Part shown: positions 28,380 through 45,808 of the stretch, piece by piece
Numbering within the stretch: the stretch's first letter is position 1
Layout: each line of letters starts with the position of its first letter
NCBI GenBank assembly: GCA_016946835.1
Contig: JACVTC010000020.1
Location: 1,080,001 to 1,127,500, forward strand
DNA length: 47,500 nucleotides
Origin: Neocallimastix lanati (nom. inval.)
Lineage: Eukaryota; Neocallimastigomycota; Neocallimastigomycetes; Neocallimastigales; Neocallimastigaceae
Reading direction: 5' to 3'
The notes under the pieces: model-generated
Database searches by the model: none
What the model saw: only the letters and a program-made list of their open reading frames with translations
Told to the model about the DNA's origin: nothing
Position numbers and translations under genes: made by a program

Positions 28380-29846
28380 ATGACAGTAGTAGGTTTTGAT
28401 AACGATAAGTATGTCAAAATTCAAAGTGAAAAAATCAAAGAGAGATTTGGTCTTTTTGATAAATTATATTTAGAAGTTGGTGGAAAACTCTTTGATGATT
28501 CTCATGCCGCTAGAATTTTGCCAGGATTTAAAAATGATGTCAAAATTAGTATGTTCCAAGAACTAAAGAATGATTTAGAAATTATATTTTGTATTAATGC
28601 TGGTGATATCGAAAAAAACAAAACTAGAGGTGAATATGATATCTCATATAATCAAGAATTAATAAAATTAATTAAAAATTCTAAAAAATTAGGATTTACT
28701 GTAAATGGAGTTGTCGTAACTTTATACAATAATCAAGTAAGTGCAGATAAATTTATCAAAAAGTTAAAAAGAAATGGAATAAAAACTTATATTCATAGAG
28801 CAGTTAAAGGTTATCCAACAAATGTCGATGAAATTGTAAGTGAAGAAGGTTATGGTGCAAATCTATATATTCCAACTACTAAAAAATTAATTTTAGTTAA
28901 TGCTCCAGGTCCAGGTTCAGGAAAATTAGCTACTTGTTTATCTCAAATATACCACGAAAACATTAGAGGTGTTAATGCCGGATATGCCAAATTCGAAACA
29001 TTTCCAGTATGGAATTTACCTTTAAATCATCCTGTAAATTTAGCCTATGAAGCGGCAACGGCTGATCTAAAAGATGTTAATTTAGTTGATCCTTTCCATT
29101 TAAAGAAGTACGGAATTAAGTCAATTAATTATAATAGAGATATTGAAACTTTCCCAATTTTAAAAAGTATTTTAAAAAAAGTTTTGAAAAAAGATATATA
29201 CTACTCTCCTACTGATATGGGCGTTAATATGGTCGGATATTGTATTATAAATAATGAATTAGTTGAAGAAGCTTCAAAGAAAGAAATTGTAAGAAGGTAT
29301 TATAATGAATTAAACAATTATAAAATGGGACTTTGTGATGAAGATACGTATAAAAGAATCAGAAAAATAATGGATAATTTAAATATCAATGAAGATATGT
29401 TAGAAGTAGTAAAACCGGCTATTGAAGCTAGTTTAAAGCAAAATGGAAGACCAGTAATTGCTATGAAGATTAATGGAAAGATAATAACAGGAAAACAAAC
29501 GAAATTAATGACAGCACCAGGTGCTGCTATTATTAATGCAATTAAATATTTAAGTAATATTCCAGATGATATCCATTTATTAGCTCCTTCAGTTTTAGAA
29601 CCAATTTTAAAATTAAAGCAAGAAATGAATTCAGGAAATAGATTAATATTATCTGAAGTATTAACTGCTTTAAGTATTTGCTCTGTAATTAATCCTTTCG
29701 CTGCCAAAGCTTTAAGTTTCATACCACATATTAAGAATAGTGAAGCCCATGCTACCTATATTATTCCAAGAAGTGATAAAATTACTCTTAAGGAATTAAA
29801 AATTAATGTTACCTGTGAGAATGAATATTTAGAAGATGATTTTTAA
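28380..29846 (+). CDS. DUF1846 family protein, probable bacterial origin
   Basis: Intronless 488-aa ORF that matches, end to end, the bacterial DUF1846 family (about 490-505 aa, common in Firmicutes) from family memory. Landmarks: GFDNDKYVKIQSEKIKERFG at the start; LYLEVGGKLFDDSHAARILPG; CINAGDIEKNKTRGEYDISY; GYPTNVDEIVSEEGYGAN; the P-loop-like APGPGSGKLATCLSQIYHE (about residues 175-193); AKFETFPVWNLPLNHPVNLA; SPTDMGVNMVGYCIINNE; and ALSICSVINPFAAKALSF near the end. The biochemical role is not established as far as I know. Absence of introns in an intron-rich neighbourhood, and GC richer than its flanks, fit horizontal acquisition, a frequent route in rumen fungi. The ATG follows an A-tract. 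A tandem copy of the last ~57 bp lies just past the stop. Confidence 0.9.
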   Translation: MTVVGFDNDKYVKIQSEKIKERFGLFDKLYLEVGGKLFDDSHAARILPGFKNDVKISMFQELKNDLEIIFCINAGDIEKNKTRGEYDISYNQELIKLIKNSKKLGFTVNGVVVTLYNNQVSADKFIKKLKRNGIKTYIHRAVKGYPTNVDEIVSEEGYGANLYIPTTKKLILVNAPGPGSGKLATCLSQIYHENIRGVNAGYAKFETFPVWNLPLNHPVNLAYEAATADLKDVNLVDPFHLKKYGIKSINYNRDIETFPILKSILKKVLKKDIYYSPTDMGVNMVGYCIINNELVEEASKKEIVRRYYNELNNYKMGLCDEDTYKRIRKIMDNLNINEDMLEVVKPAIEASLKQNGRPVIAMKINGKIITGKQTKLMTAPGAAIINAIKYLSNIPDDIHLLAPSVLEPILKLKQEMNSGNRLILSEVLTALSICSVINPFAAKALSFIPHIKNSEAHATYIIPRSDKITLKELKINVTCENEYLEDDF

Positions 29847-29906
29847 GCAAGAAATTAAAAATCAGTGTTATCTGTGAAAATGAATATTTGGAAGATGATT
29901 TTTTAA
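29788..29906 (+). repeat. 59-bp tandem duplication across the DUF1846 stop codon
   Basis: The coding end starting AAGGAATTAAAAATTAATGT (29790) is repeated at 29849 as AAGAAATTAAAAATCAGTGT, offset 59 bp. Both copies run on to GAATATTTAGAAGATGAT or GAATATTTGGAAGATGAT. The copies differ at only a handful of bases. Because 59 is not a multiple of three, the second copy is out of frame with the gene and lies beyond the TAA at 29844-29846. Confidence 0.93.
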
Positions 29907-30157
29907 TAAGGATTACATAATTTTTTTTATTTACTTAATTTTTATTTCTTTTTTTTTTTTTTTTTTTTTTCTTTTTTTTTCAATAATTAATAATTAATAA
30001 TTAATATTATTTATTATAATAAGTTTAGAAAAAACAAAATAATTTTACATTTAGTGATATAGAATATTATTATGTATTTATTTATTTGAAGGTACTATAA
30101 TGAATTAAATAATTAACCAAAACCAAATGAAAATGAAAACAAAACGAAATGTAAAAA

Positions 30158-30219
<62 letters not shown>

Positions 30220-30330
30220 AAAACCAAAAATAAAATAAAAATAAATAAAAAATGATAACAAAAAAAAAAAAAAAAAAAAAAATAGTCATAATCAAATAAA
30301 TGAATATATATATGAATATTATTTTTTTTT
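29907..30330. other. Low-complexity spacer with long T and A tracts
   Basis: A poly(T) run (about 29950-29982) is followed by an A-rich, C-containing, almost T-free stretch (30115-30290) with CCAAAACCAAA elements and homopolymer A of about 45. No gene is visible. Confidence 0.7.
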
Positions 30331-30534
<204 letters not shown>

Positions 30535-31124
30535 GAACAAAAATCCTTGGATATTTCTTTAGATTCAGAAAAGGATTATGATAATAATATTTATTATATT
30601 ATATTGAGTGCTCTTCTTGGCGGGTGTTCAGTATATAAAAAAAATTAAACTTAATGATGGGGAACAAAGACAATTAGTTGACAATATTTTTAAACAAAGT
30701 TCAACTTCGTCGACTGTTCTGTATTTTGTGGGGATTGCAGAGTTTCTAACAAACGTAATACCATTAATTTGTCGATCTTTTAGATTGATGATGAAATGGT
30801 ATTTCGTTGAACCTACCGTTGCTAAGAGCGTCGAAATGATAAGGCATGGATTTTCACCTTTCGTTGAAAGATCTGATACAGATTCAGTTGATAATACTAA
30901 TACTGAAATTTTTAATCACAATAATGGACATTGTGTTATCATCGATGAATGAGAAAAGTTAGAAACTATTGCTTCTAACGCACTTTCATAATTATATAAT
31001 ATATAATGTTTTATTTATTGAATTTTATTTTTTTTTTCATTAAAATCATGTAATTTTATTATTATTATTATTATTATAAATTAAATAAAGCTTTCTCTAA
31101 GTCTAAAAAAAAAAAGAAAAAAAA

Positions 31125-31125
<1 letters not shown>
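30535..31125 (+). mobile_element. 5'-truncated LINE 3' end, copy D (frameshifted)
   Basis: Holds only the C-terminal domain of the LINE ORF2, plus 3' UTR. One frame reads ILSALLGGCSVYKK (to about 30640). After a frameshift the protein continues KLNDGEQRQLVDNIFKQSS, VGIAEFLTNVIPLI and AKSVEMIRH, ending at TGA 30950-30952. It aligns with the tail of LINE copy A on the other strand (LLGGTLVLNE, DSGEQRQLNELLFKGSS, VGLAEFLTSAIPII, LSKSVDVVLIRH). The 3' UTR ends with AATAAA at 31084-31089 and an A-tract at 31105-31125. TTA microsatellite flanks both ends, so the element appears to have inserted into it. Confidence 0.82.
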
Positions 31126-31157
<32 letters not shown>

Positions 31158-31639
31158 GTTGTTGTTGTTGTTGTTGTTGTTAAGAGTCCGGAATTTGCGG
31201 TTTATAATTATGTCAATTTTATTAATATCTTTCATTATAAGGTGTTACTCGCACTTAATTATTCAAAATTGAATGCTTTTTTATTAGTACATTATTTATA
31301 TTATAATACGTTTCAATACATTTGAAGCTTATTTTTCATATATTTTCACATATTATTATTATTATTATTATTATTATTAAAAATTTCTTTTTATTAATAT
31401 TTTCATTTCTTCATCAATAATTATATGTAGAGAATCATAAAAAAATTAAAATTCAATTTTTACAAAAAAAACTGTTCACCAGCAATTTGTTTTTTTATAC
31501 TTATTAGGCTGTAAATCCACGTGAAATAAATACAATATATATAAATATCGAAAGAAAAGATTAGAGCAAAGACTTAATTTTTATTTATTTTTTTTTTTTT
31601 ACTTTATTTTTTTATTTTATTTTTATAATAATTTTTTTA
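31126..31639. other. Spacer between LINE copies D and C
   Basis: TTA then TTG trinucleotide runs (31126-31181), then mixed sequence containing AGAGTCCGGAATTTGCGGTT (about 31184) and further AT-rich DNA. No coding sequence is recognised. Part of it could be the LINE copy C 5' region, but its boundary is not visible. Confidence 0.4.
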
Positions 31640-33226
31640 TTAGTAATATAGTTTAGTTTTTATGTTGAAATGGCGACGTTTTGAGACGTTTTGGTCCTGA
31701 CCATGAAAAAAAAAGTTTTAATTTTCATTTTTGACATTGAATTATGGACTGAAAGTAGACTATGTGAGTTCTTAAGTAAATATATATATATATATCGAAT
31801 TGTAACATAATTATTCATGGAATTGTTAAAAAAAACAAAAAAAAAAACAAAAAAAAAACACTATATTAATATGGAAAATTACTTCATCCTAAGAATTAAC
31901 TATAATAATAAAATGAATTATTTGAAAATTATTTTTATGATTACAAAACATTTTCAGATTAAAAGAATAAATTGGAAGATTACTTTATGGATTTACATAT
32001 TTAACAATATAAATTATAATAGAACTAGGTATTATTCTGAATCCACTATTCCTATCTCTGATAGTCGACCTGTATTGTTAATGCCTTCTCAAATACTTAG
32101 TATTTTAAACTCTGTATTTATTAAAATATTAATGGTTGGAACACCAAAAAACGTGACGGACTTATGTAATTTAATCCAATTTTTTAATGCTATTTGTATT
32201 TGTTTTTAAGAAGTCGATGATAGTTCTTTTCTGAATTATTTCTCTAATTTCTATCCATTTCTTAATCATTATAAAACAGTATTGAGACGTTCTGACATGA
32301 AAATCTCTGGCGTATATGGCCTTTATATTGGTAATCCATAATTTCTGCCAATTCACTAATGATAATTTAGAATATAGATATATATACTCTCAGTAAATAT
32401 AGTTTCCTTTTGGGGTTATATGTTCATTAGGAAGTATTTACATTTCCAGTAAAAAAAAAAAAAAAGCATAAAGACATGAGAGATAAAGCGAAAACTAATT
32501 TTGCTAATTGACTCAAGAATCACTAGAACAACCCTTCTGTTATTGTTGGCGATTTCAACGTGACTAAAACAGCAATTTGAAAGTTTCATTTTTAGATTTT
32601 TTCCTCAATGGTTTGTTATGGTTATGGTTGGTCACCAGTTTACTTGCTCTAATGGTGGAAGGAATTCTTGTATTGTATTTATAGTTTTTCATGATAAATT
32701 AAGAAATTATCTAAATGCTACTTCTGTATGCAACTCTTTTAATGATATCTCTGACCCTTTGCCAACTTATTTTTTCTTTTTAAAAAAATATCTTTTGATG
32801 ATTTTACTAGGTCGCCTCCAGGAAAGATAAAACATGAAACAATTTTCTCTTATAATAAATTCACATGTTTACTGGATGAATTTAAATTTAAGTATAATAA
32901 TAATATGGAATTGAACGCAATGATAACGAAACTTCTTGCTACAACCAATGAAGTAAGTGATGAAATTCAAACAAGTATTCCTAAATAATCTATAGGGTTC
33001 AGCATTTCGTTGCCCTCTTAAATTAATAAATTATCTCTTAAAAAAAAAACATTTATTTTATAAAAGGATTAAAAATATTAAATTAAGAAGTGATTTATCT
33101 AATTTTCAAGCATTTTATGGTCTCTTCAAAGAAAGTTTTGATTATATCATCAGTATTAAGAGAATTTTTAGAATAATTAAATAAATTTAAAAATTTGATT
33201 TATTCCAATAGCAATAGGAGAATGTT

Positions 33227-33267
<41 letters not shown>

Positions 33268-34124
33268 TGCTCAACGTGGTCGTAGTTGGTCTAAACTTAA
33301 GAAAATCTCTAATCTAAACCTTCTTTCTCTCCTTTTCCTCAATCATATGTGTATAATTAAAAATAAAGTTAAAGGTAATTATTTATCTTCAATCTTCATT
33401 TGCGAAATTTACTAATGAAAGAAAAAAAAAATTTTTTTAATGATTAATTTACCCTTCTTACTTTTCTTGACCTTAAGAATAAAAAAGCTTATGATTCTGT
33501 CCCTATTTTTATTATTCCTTTTAAATTTTAATAAAATTAGTATTGGAGGTAAATGACTACAGTTCATTAGTAATCCATACCTTGTTCAAATTTTAATGGT
33601 AAACTTTCAATAAGAATTTCCAATGCATTATATTGTTTGCCAAGGGTGTCTTTTATCCCATATTTATATAATATATTTATCAATGATATATATTTGATAA
33701 ATGCAATAGATATGATGCAATTACTGAAAGGAAAATTTGTTGAGGTGGCCTATTTGCTGATGACATTGTTTTATTGGTTTCTACTAAATCCTCTCTTAAA
33801 AACTTTCTATATTAAGCTCATGATTGGAATATCAAAAATGAAATGACCTTTGGTGTCAGTAAATGCTCTAAGCTTGTTATTCAACCAAAGAACTTTATAC
33901 CTTCAAGACCATTATGAAAATCCTATATTTAAACTTGGCATGAACCATCTACAAAGCACTAATCAATACACATATCTTGGAACACCAAGATGAACAGTAA
34001 AATAAATTATACGATTAACTCCTTTTTTATATTTTTAACCAATAGAAACGTACCTTTCTACTTTAAAACTCTCCTTTGTCCTTTAGTTCAATTCATTAAA
34101 ATACACCTTTTATTAGGATCAAAT

Positions 34125-34127
<3 letters not shown>
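31640..34127 (+). mobile_element. Degenerate LINE, copy C (endonuclease plus reverse transcriptase)
   Basis: The most complete but most decayed copy, on the plus strand. The apurinic-type endonuclease is recognisable. FNAICICF-stop-EVDDSSFL holds the family QE motif, with a stop at 32207-32209 where Gln is expected. VHLGSIYI precedes VIVGDFNVTKTA (about 32537-32575). FTCSNGGRNSCIVFI and NSFNDISDPLPTYF give the endonuclease end. The RT domain is visible as KAYDSVPIF (about 33485), YNIFINDIY, and the thumb segment NQYTYLGTP. Coding similarity stops abruptly at LLLGSNKF (about 34126), where the poly(T) of copy B begins. Many stops and frame shifts make it inactive. The 5' boundary is uncertain. 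Confidence 0.75.
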
Positions 34128-34160
<33 letters not shown>

Positions 34161-36385
34161 CCTCAATTATTACGAACTTTAATCTTTATTTATTTATTCT
34201 TATATAAAATACATGAATACTTTTAATTTTATTAAAAAATAAAAAAAATACAGATTTAATAAAATAAATAAATATTATTTGTCCAATTTGAACATAATAA
34301 TAAATGAAATAGTAACGTGAAATAAAAAGTAATAATCAAAAATAAGTGTATAAATAAATTCAGAAAAAAGATCATATGCAACAAACCTCAGCTCCTTATG
34401 GATTAGGATTTGAATTGTCTATCTGAAAGAAATTATGGTCTTCTCCTTCAGAGGCATTGGTCCTGATAGCCTATCTTATTGCATTTTCAGCGTTGACGCT
34501 CCTGGTTAGTTTGCGCTTATACTTTCGGAATGGTGACCCTTGCCGAGTACTAGCCTGAGGCATAATTTTTCTGTAAAGAGAGCCGCAGATCGCACCAAGA
34601 ATGGCGTTTTTGAATAATCACCAGAAATGATTTGGTTCTTAAACAAAATATCCCATTCCTTTTTATAATTTAAATCTATTATATCTGTATCCCTTCCACA
34701 AAGAAGAAAGTTATATAATCGGTACCACGTCACATATATATTTACACACTTATTATTCAGAAAATTACTTAAATTACCACGATTTTCACCAATTGAACCA
34801 TTCACTAAATTAGAAGTAATGATATTATAATTTTCACTATTACTAATATTAATAATTCTATTTTCACTATCACTATTTCTACTATTATTAACAATATTAT
34901 TTCTATTGTTAATATTATTAATATTATATACTTCGTTACTACTATCAGAATCAGAACTTAGTTCTATATTATTCATATCTGTGATAACAGTGTCCTACAT
35001 TACTATTAGATATTGGACAATATTTAGAGATAATATAAAATATTTCATAAAGAATTTCAATATCCTTAAAATATTTCATTCGAAATTCACGGAAAAGATA
35101 GCATTTAGAAAACCAATGTTCCAATCGAGGATTACTAATTTTTTCTATAACAACAAGGACACCTTTCAGGACAGTCTTCTTCAATCATTTTAGCGGCTTT
35201 GGCAACACGAGCATCGAATTTATATCTAAATCTGGCACGAAGTACCCATCGGAAGTCAATGCTAAATTCAGGATATTTATAATTTAACTTAAGATACTCT
35301 CTAGTTTTCTCAAAGTTATTATTTTTATAAGCCTTAGCTTTGATAGATTTTCCTGCCATATCTCTATTCCAGTGTAAGTTTAAAATAGCTTTTTTTTTTT
35401 GATGGAAATTTAATAAATTTGTCAGCTAAAATTTACTTTCTTTATCCCATGCATGACGTCTACAACGAGATATATCTCTAAGTAAATCAGAGATAATACA
35501 TTTTGAGTTTTTCCATTTTTTAAAACACCTTACCTGAGCAATCGCACATTTCGCTGAAAGAGGAGGGACGTTAAGTTTTTTAGAAACACAATAAAGGAAA
35601 GTAAAGCTATTCCTTTTAGAAAACCCTTCAATTCAGTATAATCCTGAATTAACTAGTGCCTGTGTACTTCTCGTTCTATTTTTGTTAGATCCAAGTAGAG
35701 GTGCATAATATGAAACTTGTCCAATTACTATAGCTGAAAATAGCATTCTTTTATAAGGGATAGGAATAGGAGGATTCTTAAGAAATCCTTTTATGGAATA
35801 AAGTTTCTAACTTTATTATTCATTCTCTGTATGATCGGATTCAATTCTAAATCATTTGAAAATGGTACACCTATGTAGGTATAGCAATTCGTTTTAGGTA
35901 ACTCTTGACTTGAAAGATAAAAGGTAGGGTTACTATTATAAAGAAATCTAGAAACTTCCCCTCGTACAACTAGACTGGCACATTTATTGATTACCAAATT
36001 GCATTTCATTATTTCTAGCCCATTTACTGGCAAACTTTAACAATTTCTTAAGTTAGGATCTTGTTGGAACACATAACACAATGTCATCTGCAAAAAGACC
36101 TCCACAACAACGTTTATCACCAATAGAGAATGCCATATTTATTACAATTATTAAAAATATCATTAATGAACAAGTTAAACAAAATTGGTGAGAGGGGACA
36201 ACCTTGACGAACTCCTTTCTTAATATTAAATAAATCCGATAAATGTCCATCAACCCTTACACAAGCCTTGGAAGATAAGTATAAATTTCCAATAAAATTA
36301 TAGCACTTACATCTAATACCTAAATGATGAATCTTCATTAATACATTATATATGGGCACTGAGTCATTTATACCAACACCTTCAT
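34128..36385 (-). mobile_element. 5'-truncated LINE, copy B (RT to 3' end)
   Basis: Minus strand, frameshifted. From its 5' end: NDSVPIYNVLMKIHHLG, SSKACVRVDGHLSDLFNIKK, then GVRQGCPLSPILFNLFINDI of the RT fingers/palm. In another frame comes the catalytic box LFADDIVLCVPTRS (about 36055-36095), then ASLVVRGEVSRF and CYTYIGVPFSNDL of the thumb. The C-terminal zinc knuckle is CPERCPCCYRKN plus, after a shift, LEHWFSKC. A tail domain contains YNFLLCGRD and FLVRSAALFTEKL. The 3' end is a poly(A), seen as 31 T at 34128-34158 on the plus strand. The element starts in the RT domain, so it is a typical 5' truncation. It meets copy C tail to tail. Confidence 0.82.
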
Positions 36386-36555
36386 ATTATTCATGAATAA
36401 TAAAAAAAAAAAAAAAAAGCACGTAGAGTAACAATATACAAGCACAATAATAAACTTCCCGGAGAAATATGAAAATATTACTACAAAAATGTTCATTATA
36501 AAAATACTCCTGCGCATTTATTTATTTTTATTTTTTTATTTATTTATTGTTATTG
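36386..36555. other. Short spacer between LINE copies A and B
   Basis: Contains an A-tract (about 36400-36418) and GC-richer unique sequence (GCACGTAGAGTAACAATATA and CTTCCCGGAGAAATATG), then T-rich DNA. I see no match to the missing 3' part of LINE copy C and no gene. Confidence 0.5.
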
Positions 36556-36570
36556 TTATTTTTTTTTAAT
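36556..36570. repeat. Probable target-site duplication of LINE copy A, left copy
   Basis: TTATTTTTTTTTAAT directly precedes the plus-strand poly(T) of LINE copy A. Its partner TTATTTTTTTTAAT (38252-38265) follows the element's 5' truncation point, differing only by one T in a homopolymer. The low complexity weakens the inference. Confidence 0.5.
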
Positions 36571-38251
36571 TTTTTTTTTTTTTTTGAAACAGGGAAGAGA
36601 ATACACTTCCAAAACTTTATTAATTTTATTTAAAAAATACATGTAGGTGAAAAGTACATTTGAAATTAAAAATAAAAAATTTAAAAAATAAAAAAAAATA
36701 AAAAAGCTCGAAAATACTATGTATTTCGGCAAGTCGTACTATGCGGGAATTTTTCCCTTCCTAACAAATAAAAAAGAAATAAAACCTAGAAGTAACATCT
36801 TTAAAATAGATAGTGTTGTGTCCACTAAACTCTCCCCGGATTCATCATTTATTGAACTACTAAGGTGAGATTCATCCTTCGTAGAAATAGATGCTGATCC
36901 TGTATTATCATTATGCCTTATCAGTACGACGTCGACGCTCTTGGATAAGTTTGGTATTTTGCAATACCTATCAAATAATAGCTCAAACGAACTATTTATG
37001 ATAGGTATTGCACTTGTTAAGAATTCCGCCAAGCCCACAATTTTTGGAACAGGTGACTCAGATGAACCTTTGAAAAGTAGTTCATTTAATTGTCTCTGTT
37101 CCCCACTATCGAAATGTAGCTCATTTAAAACTAAAGTCCCACCAAGAAGGAACAAGTATATATAATGATTGATATAATCTTCAAAATTAGAAATAGAGTC
37201 ATAGGAAGAAAGAGGATTAAACACTCTAATCTTCCTAAGGAATAAAACATAGAGATCATCGATGAAATTTAAAGAATTCCATCTAAAAAATGCAAGAGCA
37301 TCGCATTTAAAAATTCAATGTTCAAAAGATTGTTTATCTTCGCCACAACAGGGGCAAGACTTGGGACAATCTTCTGAAACTCTACCCATTCTAATAGCAA
37401 TAGTAGTATTATATTTATAACCACAGCGTAAACGTATAATCCACGAAAACCCTAAGTTGAATTGGGGATATTTTAAGCTAAGCATAATTATAGCTTTATT
37501 GCTTGAGAACTTATTACAATCGTAATTTTGACCTTTAATACCTTGAAATTTGGCAACTGATTTCCAATAACGTTCTAAAATATCGTCATATTTTTCACAT
37601 TTATATTTTTTGATTTTTTTATACAGTGTTCTAGATTCTTTAGTCGAGGAATAATAAGGCTTTTTGGGAATAGATTTAATAAGATCCTTTATAATACAGT
37701 TTGATTTACTCCATTTTTGCAAATGATTTAATCTGTAAGGCTGCGCAGACACCAACAATAGGAGGAATGCTTAGATCTCGAGATAAAGCATAAGTACTCA
37801 TAGTAGAATTATGTCTAATATAGTCATTGTCTTCTGAACTTGTTTTACCATTTTTAGAGAAGGAGCCGATACACCAAAATAGACCAGTATTAATTAATGT
37901 TTGAATTCTGGCCGTTCTAAATTTGTTTGAACCAAGTAAAGGAGAATAATAAATTACTTTACTAATAACAAAAGATTGAAGAACTTTTTTCTTGTATGCA
38001 ATAGGAATAAGTTTATTTGAGAAGAAACGTGTAAATGAAAGAAGGGATTTTCTAACTTTAAAATGCATGTGAGATATAATGTGTTCTAGTAAGAGATCAT
38101 CAGAAAAAGGAATACCAAGATAAATATAATTAGAAACTTTAGGAATAGCATTCATTCCTAAAAAGAAGGTTTGATCACTATAGTTTGGAGGAGATTGGAA
38201 GTTCATTGGTTTTATAACCATAGTTGCACATTTTTCAATACCAAAAGTCAT
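36571..38251 (-). mobile_element. 5'-truncated LINE, copy A (RT thumb to poly(A))
   Basis: The best preserved copy, minus strand. Coding begins at the truncation point with MTFGIEKCATMVIKPMN (RT thumb region) and continues through YIYLGIPFSDDLLLEHII and LGSNKFRTARIQTLINTGLF. One frameshift lies near 37735, then comes a Lys/Tyr-rich connector. The zinc knuckle CPCCGEDKQSFEH fits C-x2-C-x8-H-x4-C when read through a TGA (37315-37317) that stands where copy B has Trp; FKC follows. The unbroken tail to 36739 includes LLGGTLVLNE, DSGEQRQLNELLFKGSS, VGLAEFLTSAIPII and a C-terminal hydrophobic stretch ILKMLLLGFISFLFV. AATAAA (36616-36621 complement) precedes the poly(A) (T 36571-36585). It is flanked by a likely target-site duplication. 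Confidence 0.85.
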
Positions 38252-38265
38252 TTATTTTTTTTAAT

Positions 38266-38679
38266 AGTAATAAAATATTTCATAAAAAATTAATATATGA
38301 TAATTCAAATTAATAAATAAATAAATAAAAAATAAACAGATAGATTGATAAATAAATAAATAAATAATATATAAAGGGGCAATAAAAAAAATTTTTTTTT
38401 TTATTTTTTCTATTTTTTTATTTTATTATTTTTATTTTATTATTTTTATTTTATTTTATTTTATTATTTTATTTTTTATTTTTTTTTTTATTATTTTATT
38501 TTATATTTTTATTTATTACTTTTATTATTTTTATTTTTATTATTATTTTTTATTGTATTTTTTTAATTCTTTTATCTTTTATTATTAAATGTTTATTTTC
38601 ATTGTGTTATTAATTTACTTTTATGTATTAGTGTTAATTATTAATTATAATTATGGATTAGTAATAATTTATTAAAAAT

Positions 38680-38730
<51 letters not shown>

Positions 38731-38786
38731 TATTTGGTTTCTTTTGTAATTCTTATTAAATTATTTATTAATATTATATTATATTA

Positions 38787-38859
<73 letters not shown>

Positions 38860-39060
38860 CTTTATTTTATTTTATTTTATTTTATTTTATTTTTAATTGT
38901 TTAATACTGTATTACTATTAACTACTAGTATTTTTTTATTTATAAATTATTTCTAATTAATTATTAATTATTATTATTATTATTATTAATTATTTTAATA
39001 AATTAGTTTTATTATTATTAGTTAATTAACAAATTATTATTTAATGTTATTGTTTTAATA
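38266..39060. other. Low-complexity T-rich spacer
   Basis: Pure A/T low complexity: TTTTATTTTA blocks (38390-38580), poly(T) runs (about 38681-38725 and 38828-38859) and TTA repeats (38788-38827). No gene is seen. It lies between LINE copy A and the 3' end of the MAPKKK gene. Confidence 0.75.
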
Positions 39061-39067
39061 AAGGATT

Positions 39068-44881
<5,814 letters not shown>

Positions 44882-45541
44882 ATTTATTATAATATTATTT
44901 TATACATAAAACATAAAATCTGTAAAATAATTTTTATTTTATTTATTCTTTCTTTTTCTAGTATAGAGTTATAAATTATAATACTACTTTTTCTTCTATA
45001 AAGTAATAAAAAGTAATATAAATTCAAATTGAATGAATTAAATTATATTAAAACAATATGAAACAAATATAAAACATATATACAATATTTATTATTATTA
45101 TATAAGGAAATTCAATTATACAAATTTGTATTCCCTTATACTTATATATGTAAGATTGAATAATTATGATTTATCGGGTATATTAATAAATTTTATTAAT
45201 GAACAATATTTTATTTAAAATAAAATATTTATATATATTTTATCAACTATTTCCTAAATCCTTTATTTTTCTTTTATTATTATTATTTATTGTTAATATT
45301 ATACACCCTTTTATATAAATGAATTCGTTTTATATTATTGTTATTTTATTATTTATTATCTATTATTATTTTTTTACTACTATTATTAAAACAATATATT
45401 TTTAAAATTATTTATATAAAAAAAATAAAAATAAAAATTAATACTTTTAAATTTTTAAAATATAATTTCTAAATAATATTCTTCATACTTACCTTTTTAA
45501 TTATATTGTTTATAATTTAATATTTTATTATTATATATTTA

Positions 45542-45587
<46 letters not shown>

Positions 45588-45602
45588 AAATAATGTAAAT
45601 TA

Positions 45603-45646
<44 letters not shown>

Positions 45647-45752
45647 AGAATTTCATTTATTTTTATTAAATGAAATTTCAACTTCAATAAAGATAAAAAA
45701 ATAAATATGTAGTTCTTTTATATTTTTTGATTTTCTTTATATTATGGTATAT

Positions 45753-45808
<56 letters not shown>

